Source: Sabethes cyaneus
Lineage: Eukaryota > Arthropoda > Insecta > Diptera > Culicidae
Direction: 5' to 3'
NCBI RefSeq assembly: GCF_943734655.1
Contig: NC_071355.1
Location: forward strand, 94,743,449 to 94,807,448
Length of the DNA stretch: 64,000 nucleotides
Of this stretch, positions 57,591 through 64,000 are shown piece after piece; positions within the stretch are counted from its first letter, which is position 1; each line of letters starts with the position of its first letter. The notes under the pieces were generated by a model. It was not told the DNA's origin and searched no databases. It was given only the letters and a program-made list of their open reading frames with translations. A program made the position numbers and the translations under genes.

Positions 57591-58229
57591 CAATATTTAT
57601 TTGAAACGGTAGTACTACAATTGATGAAGAGACAGTAGGAGAAGTAATGAATTTTTTTTTTGGAAAATGGAGGGGAAAGAGTGGAAAGGTAAGGGGAGGG
57701 GGCGAAGGAGGGGTAATTGGTAGCTACGCTTAACAAGTTGTCGTTGCGACTCCTACCTTTTGCCCAATGCTGGAAGGTGCATGGGTCGAACCAAGCTATA
57801 ATCAGAGATTATAACCGGATTCGAACCCACAACACTCGCCAGGGCGTGTGGTTCGCTGGTACCCGTGTACCTTTGAACCATAGAGGCGCTGGACAAAAGG
57901 AGACTACGCAACCCCCCTTTTTAATGTAGCGACGTGTCTGGTTTTTGGGTTATTTTTAGACACACAAATTGTGCCTCGTCCTCCGTCAACTGTAGAAACC
58001 GCCGACCGAGAAGTTTTAATCTAACTTGTTTTACTTTCAGGACGACGACACTGTGCAGGCCCTTATGACTTGTAAGATACTGAGCGTGACGTTGTTCGTC
58101 TGTAAGCGTGTTAGCCGCGATTCTCAGCGCGGGTTTTCGGAGAAAGGCTCCGTTCCTATGAAAATAGACCAACCTCGTGGTTTTAGTCTTGACCTTGAAA
58201 TGCGGTCAAACATATTTATTAATATTTTT
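57591..58229 (-). repeat. tRNA-headed repeat, solitary full-length copy with 11-bp duplication
   Basis: This 639-bp copy is flanked by GGTTTATTCAT on both sides (57580-57590 and 58230-58240). The minus-strand B box GGTTCGAATCC is at 57817-57827 and the A box TGGTTCAAAGG at 57870-57880. The B box is a better match to the consensus than in the array copies. The ends, both near AATATTTATT, define where one monomer begins and ends, which the tandem array alone cannot show. Confidence 0.85.
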
Positions 58230-58240
58230 GGTTTATTCAT

Positions 58241-61200
58241 TCTGTATTTCCATTTGCATTGTTCGCTTTCGCTCAATTCGATCTCATATTCAGGAAGCAA
58301 AGTTACTAATTTGAGCTGACTGAAATGTAGTAACACCTATTATATTTACAGAGATGTAATTTCTTTATATGTAATATGTCAAATTTGAGCAAAAATTAGT
58401 AAGTTAGAGTTTTTCGCAATTATTCTTGGTTTCGTAGGATCCAAGTTGGTACCTCTTACTAACCTAGCCTTCCCTAGAACCAAAAGAAGAGCACGTTGCG
58501 TTTTCGCAAAGCTGGAAGGAGATGGGTTAAATCTAGCACCAGCCACTTCACATCTATGAGTTCGGGATAGCTTTACTAATCCCGGTCGAATCAACCAAAG
58601 CAACTTCAAACAAGTGTTTAACCCAGTATTTGCTCAGTTGTTTGAAGGTAGACTAAGAATAGAAATCGTTTTTATTCCTCTTGCAATTTAAATAAAACCT
58701 CTCCTACGTCGAGTTCACACAATGCAACATTCTCCTGCCCCGGTGGAGGCACTGCCTTTTATGCCAAAAGAACATAAAACTTCAGTGGATACCTAATGAT
58801 AAGAAGGGATTTTTCGAGAGAAGAGGATTTTGCTCTTTTCAAATGGGATTTGCCTACTTGTTTACGAAAGCACCAACGCCCCAGTTTTCTTCCGTCAAAT
58901 GTTGACTGAAAAGAAAGGGATTGAGAACGAGAAAATTACGATACACCACCCTTCCGCGTTGATGGTTTTTACCGTGCGTAGGAATGAACTCTAGCCCTAA
59001 GAATATCGTAATATCTTACTTAGGGGCGGGAAACGTGGAGTAATTTGAGCAGTCGAATAATGTCAACAGTTTAGAAGCTGCTGTTGTCAAATTCTAAATT
59101 TGCTCAAATCATTATTGATTGAATACATAACCAAGGATTTTTTTTTCTCCTCGAAGGGAGCGAAAAAAATGTCTGTTTGCACAACAAATTTCTCATTAGA
59201 ATTTATAACGAGATCTTATTGATTTTTGTTGGGCAAAATTTCGCATGAATATTGTTGAATTGCAAATAAACTTTGAGACTTGAAGAAAGAGACCTAAAAA
59301 GAGAGAAAGGATTTCAATGATTATCGTTAGATTGTACCGCTAGCATTCTTATTCATTCGAGTTGAATTAAAATATTGAATCACAAAAGTTTAAAACCTAC
59401 GTTTTAAAGGCGAGTCGTCATAGAAAGTGCAAACGCTGATATTTAAAATAATAATGTTTTTTTAACATATTCCGTATTATATTCTTCAACTTAAAACTCA
59501 ATTCCTGTGGCCGAGCCAATCGCTCATTATCTTCGTCGGTCGAGTCAGAACAAAATAATACCGCTAATGACTTCATCACAACTACACTGCTGGTCGGAAA
59601 CGATCTGAGGTAACCGGTGGGCAAGCAACTCGTGTGATGGGTCTGAAAAGTAAGTTTCTCCTAACAGCGTCCTTTATATGGCGTAGCAATTGGGCATTTG
59701 TCGGTGAAATAACTGAACGGTATAAAGAATCTAAAGGTTATGATACCGTGAGAGGTAGGTCCGTCTATAAAGATCGCATGAACTCCACTCGATACCAAAT
59801 GAACCATAAAGGTAATGTGCAATCCATCACAAAAAGTCATCGCTAGGTCCAATCAAGCCTGTTTACACACGTCCATCTACACCACATTGTGTGCAAAGTA
59901 AAGGGTTAGCGCAATAGTTTCCGCAGTCGTATAATACGAGGATCACGTGAGTAACCGATGGTTCCATACGAACAGAGGAACAAATTACTGTATCAAAATG
60001 TGTACAAATAATTAATTAACTTATTGTTACATTTAATAAGATAATTAGTTACAGCGAACAGACACTATACGCGTTAATCATTATCGCATTGCTGCGGTTG
60101 CTTCGAAACTTGGCTTTGAGTCTTACATCCTCCACGATAAACAAGGCTCAGAGAAAGCCGCCCCACTGCGCTCTGCGGCTTGAGTTTGATCGGGTCTCGC
60201 ATCGTCTTCGTGCGGATCTCTTTCTCCGTTTTTAACCGCGTTATTGTTACCTTCATAATATTATTAACAGCCGCCGATACAATGTGTAGTTTCTAGGTAT
60301 GCTCCACGGAAGCCCTGGTCGGTTCAACTACAGAAGAGATTGAAAACGATACTATACCACATCTCTATTTGGCTGAGTGCGTATTTCATACCTGGTTTGC
60401 TTAACCCTTGACGAACTAACGGCCAGCCGTGGAAAATAACTGTTTAATTACACAGATTCTCGGAGAAGCTTTGCTGGTTAGTTTGTTGTACTCTATTCTA
60501 CTGGGAACGTATATTCTAATAAAATAAAGAACGTCTTTGCTTTCTTTATTTTTATAAATAAAAAACACAAAGTAAACTGCCATATGTGAAAAACTAATGA
60601 CGAGTTTTATTCATGACGTTGATATTCCATAGGATGAATAAGATTCCCTCATAAAGCATGCATTAGCCTAAAGTAGGGCAAGAGCAAGGACAAGACAACG
60701 TTCGTCACTATTTACAAATAGATCATGTATAGAGTTGTGTAAATACCGCTATTATTTTTGAACCAACAAAGGTGATCAAATGCAATACTAGAATTTTTGT
60801 TAGAAAAATAAATAAACCATAGCAACCATTAGGTAATTGCTGTTTCAAGTTGATCATAATTACTATACATCAACGCTGGTAGCTGCAGGGCGCTAATGGG
60901 TTAACCGCGCGGGCACACTCTGCATAGCACATGATTTCTTTTGGCATTGGTCGCATTCAGCGCCACGCAGAAGGTATTTGATTTTCATTGCCCCGTTCTG
61001 TTGCGGCAAACCGCAACACCAATGCACCGCAATAGACCGCCTCAAAGGTAGTTTTTATTTAGTCTCTGACAGACAAAAAAACACACCGAGAAAAGGAAAA
61101 ATTGCACGCCTCAAAGAAACACAATGCGATAAATTCCTGTATGGAGCTCAGCTGAAAAGCGGAGTGTAGAAATACCTTCGAGGAAGAGAAACAGTTGCTT

Positions 61201-62325
61201 TTGTGATAATTATACCTACTGACAGTTACCAGCAGTCCCCTCTTCCCCCTCCACAGATCCATCGATTAACTTCAATACTGACTCGGGTGCGATAACACAT
61301 TGATGGCAGTGCATGCCGCCGGAATGACCTCTCCGGCCTGTAGTGTGGCTTCTGCCCTTGCGGTGCCGTTGACAGACCCTTGGCGGTTCCAGAAGAGGCC
61401 ACGATGCGCGAATTGTGTGCTCTGCCTTCAGATGACTCAATCAGCATACGTAATTTTTCATCCTGGACATTTGTACTGTTCGGCCAGGCTTCTCCGGCGG
61501 GTTAAATTACGTCGTTAAACGTCAACATTATCAGTCGAAACGAGTATAAATGGGCTTAAAATTGACAATTATCTTGATTAATTACCTTGACGCACCGATC
61601 ACCATACATGCTTAATTGTCCAGTGTGTCTCTTTCCACAGCAGTAAACAGTAGCTCGAGCAGCGTTCGAAATGTTCATTCTCGAAAAATTTGTGATAAAT
61701 GTCTCAGTTCCGAAAGCGGTAGCAAAAAGTCGTCTCGCGTCGTTGTGTAGCATCGAATGTCATTTCTGTTTACGGCTAACTGCAACAAATAAGCGTCCTG
61801 CTAATCAACAGAGACAACGCTATTTTCTGCGCCTGTCAACTCGTGCCATTATCGTTCGGAGATGTCAAACGTTCACAATAACAGCGCAATAAAAGTAAAA
61901 ATAAAATTTTATGTGTTTGAAATTTGCAATCCTATACGGATAGATGGTGGAAACTGGTAGCAATTGAACGACCGTGACGATTAAAATATGCATTACCAGT
62001 CTGGCGCACAACTTGCTGCAGACTGATCGGTCACAGGATCCCGAATGGGAAAGTTACGTTCGGTGGTTCGTTCGATCTGTAACTGGATAACATATTTTTC
62101 TGTTTTCGAAATATCGATGTAATCTGTTTAGTAGAAGAAAAGTATTATAATCGTATAACCGTTTCCAAAATAATATTTTTAAGAAATTGGAAATATGTAC
62201 TTAAGTAATGTTTTAAATTTCCATCATTTTATGGAGTTCTAGGTATTCAAACCGAAATAAGTAACCAATTAAAATTTGCTCTCCAAATTTCAATATTGAA
62301 CTTATGTTCAAGATATCTTTATTTT
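58241..62325. other. Mostly unique DNA, no recognised gene
   Basis: No protein family, tRNA or repeat is recognised. The GC-balanced patch at 61230-61510 has overlapping frames on both strands (for example 61226-61447, minus) that I cannot relate to anything known. Confidence 0.4.
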
Positions 62326-62329
62326 TAGT

Positions 62330-62512
62330 CCTCACAGTTCGTCGTATGTTCGAATCTCGATTGGGAAAGGCTGTATGAGTCAATAGGATCATAGCACTAG
62401 CACCGAAATTGTCCTTTACTCTAATAGCTGATTGAGAAGTCTGCCGAATAAAAACAGAAAGAAACTCAGTTCCGAATGCGGAATGTAATACCAAGGCTTT
62501 GCTTTATTTCTT
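62330..62512 (+). repeat. tRNA-like short interspersed repeat, second copy
   Basis: Counterpart of 26505-26690. It contains TGTTCGAATCTCGATT (B-box-like), CTTTACTCTAATAGCTGATTG and GGAATGTAATACCAAGGCTTTG. It directly abuts the CTAGCTGACCC repeat that follows. Confidence 0.6.
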
Positions 62513-62513
62513 A

Positions 62514-63050
62514 CTAGCTGACCCGACAAACTTCGTATTGCCACAAATTAAACTATATTGTACATAAATCGTGAATCTCGGATGACCTTTGTCAGAATCT
62601 CGAGTTTTGCAAGTTTCTGAGGAGTTCATGGGTGTTTTAATCTACAAATTTTCCGCACAGAAAAGTAGAAAACAACTCCCCCCATCTCTCAGCCTGATAA
62701 AATAGCATTAAAATATTCGCCATCATTACGAACCATTTCGCCGAATACCATTTTGCGGAACACCAATTCTCGGTTGACCATAACGCGGAATATAGAGTTT
62801 CGCAGAATACCATTTCGCGAGAAACCGCGGGATGTACCATTTCACGGAAAATCTTTTCGTAGAAAGTACCATTTCGCAGGGGTGAGCCAACTGAAGGAAT
62901 GTAATAGAGGTCAGTAGATCTAGGAAAATAAATAAACCTAGATAGAGGTGATCTCTATGGGGGGCTGCCCCCCGGAGTGGCCGGCGCTTCCGACGGCAGG
63001 TCGCCGGTAACACACGCGGCCTATGGCCGACTCGCGCTGAATTATCGCAA
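62514..63050. repeat. CTAGCTGACCCGACAAAC interspersed repeat, copy B
   Basis: Near-identical to 34537-34995 for over 400 bp and extending further. The end, CCCCCCGGAGTGGCC...TATCGCAAGG, is GC-rich. It contains iterated ACCATTTCGC words. Confidence 0.75.
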
Positions 63051-63051
63051 G

Positions 63052-63760
63052 GATTTATTTATTTATTTGAGAAGGGAAAAGCCCGCTGGAGTGGAACAGC
63101 TTTGACATTCCTTCTCCAGTAGGCACAAAATCTCCTATCTTTTTGTAACAACAGTTTCCACCAAATGATACATAGCTTTTTTAACACTTAAAACTAGGAG
63201 TACATTGCATTAAATACTAATTGTACAAAAGTTTGAGCTTAGGAGTAATAATTTACTTATAACATGATTAACAATAGTTACATTTATTTCAAGGCACGAC
63301 GAATTTTTTCTTTTAAGACGGTACGAGATAAATTAAAATCGAACACATTGTAACATTGATTAAAAACACGACACATGCTACTGAGAGGCTCGTTTCTACC
63401 GTAGTTGGTACGTGAGACAGGCAGGTAGAGAAAAGCATGGGATCGAAGAGTTCTACGGCGGATGTTTATGTTCAGCAGTTGTAGAATGTCGGGGCAGTCA
63501 ATATATGATGTTAGGATATCGGAGATAAAGGTAGCCTTGGCAACCTCACGCCGTAGTACCAAGATATCAAGACTAATAAGGTTACACCGATCTTCATAAC
63601 TTGGAAGATTTAAAGAATCATCCCAAGGTAGAAGTCGTAGGGCGAAACGCACAAATTTACGTTGAATGGCCTCAATCCGTTGAATGCTATTTTGATAGTA
63701 CGGTGCCCATACATTTGAAGCGTATTCTAGTACAGATCGCACTAAAGAACAGTACACAAT
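63052..63760 (-). mobile_element. Jockey/I-type LINE 3' end
   Basis: Minus strand. The 157-codon open part 63284-63757 reads YCSLVRSVLEYASNVWAPYY, RIEAIQRKFVRFALR, SYEDRCNLISLDILVLRREV, then LNINIRRRTLRSHAFLYLPVSR. This is the domain following the RT in Jockey/I-like LINEs (LVRS.LEY...W.P). The 3' untranslated region ends in a (TAAA)n-type tail at 63052-63072. It is truncated 5' of the RT catalytic core. Confidence 0.85.
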
Positions 63761-64000
63761 TTTTAAACATGGAATGCGTGACGATTTGTGACGTAGGGAC
63801 GAAGTTATGTGACGTCACATGAAAAAAAATCAAACGAAAAATTTATACGAGGAATTATAATTTAGCTTTCATTTTTAGATACAACTATTGAAGACTTCTT
63901 TAAAATTAACATGCTGATGAATTTTAAAACAAATAGTTGAGTTTTTTGTAACATATATGTGTGAACAGAACTCATTTATTCTTCTATGTAGTGTGAACTT
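63761..64000. other. AT-rich sequence, nothing recognised
   Basis: There is no feature I can support after the LINE truncation point. Confidence 0.4.

Noticed and set aside
1..64000. A multi-gene defence or metabolic system
   Set aside because: No set of adjacent host genes is present; the window is TE remnants and unrecognised DNA, with one intact retrotransposon.

Overview
This is a piece of an insect genome, most likely a culicine mosquito (Aedes-like). It is AT-rich, has no bacterial gene organisation, and is densely packed with transposable elements of types I associate with Aedes: non-LTR retrotransposons, a BEL/Pao element, tRNA-headed short repeats, an ITmD37E-type mariner and many MITEs. 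The genus is inferred from family recognition, not from a database search. I see no complete conserved host gene. The only host-like candidate is a weakly supported small two-exon model on the + strand at 39.9-40.5 kb.

Layout. 1-3 kb: a 5'-truncated LINE (minus). 3-10 kb: a tandem array of a ~618-bp repeat with a tRNA-like pol III promoter. It is split by a ~4.7-kb insertion bounded by an 8-bp duplication and rich in TATCGATA; the array ends in a ~1.6-kb near-perfect palindrome. 11.0-18.6 kb: a full-length, apparently intact BEL/Pao retrotransposon (minus) with 592-bp LTRs that look identical, a 5-bp target duplication and a 2117-codon gag-pol frame carrying an N-terminal PHD finger. 18.6-22.3 kb: mostly unrecognised DNA. 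22.3-23.7 kb: a dead ITmD37E-like mariner. 23.8-26.5 kb: LINE fragments, one split by a TTAA-flanked piggyBac-type MITE. 26.5-32 kb: a tRNA-like short repeat, unique DNA and a small MITE. 32.7-34.2 kb: a pogo/Tigger-like non-autonomous element. 34.5-36.9 kb: an interspersed repeat, an RT fragment and an R1-like LINE fragment. 37-41 kb: mainly unique sequence with the candidate exons. 40.9-43.8 kb: further MITEs and hairpins. 44-47 kb: a nested repeat block. 48-52 kb: mainly unique, with short duplications. 52.4-57.5 kb: LINE fragments of two clades and a tRNA-like sequence. 57.6-58.2 kb: a single copy of the 618-bp repeat with its own 11-bp target duplication. 58.2-64 kb: unique DNA, another tRNA-like short repeat and a Jockey/I-type LINE 3' end.

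The elements are related by nesting rather than by an operon. Non-autonomous units (MITEs, tRNA-headed repeats) sit inside or beside degraded autonomous ones, and several insertions can be ordered by comparing interrupted and uninterrupted sister copies. The BEL/Pao element is the only unit that looks capable of making a complete set of mobilisation proteins.
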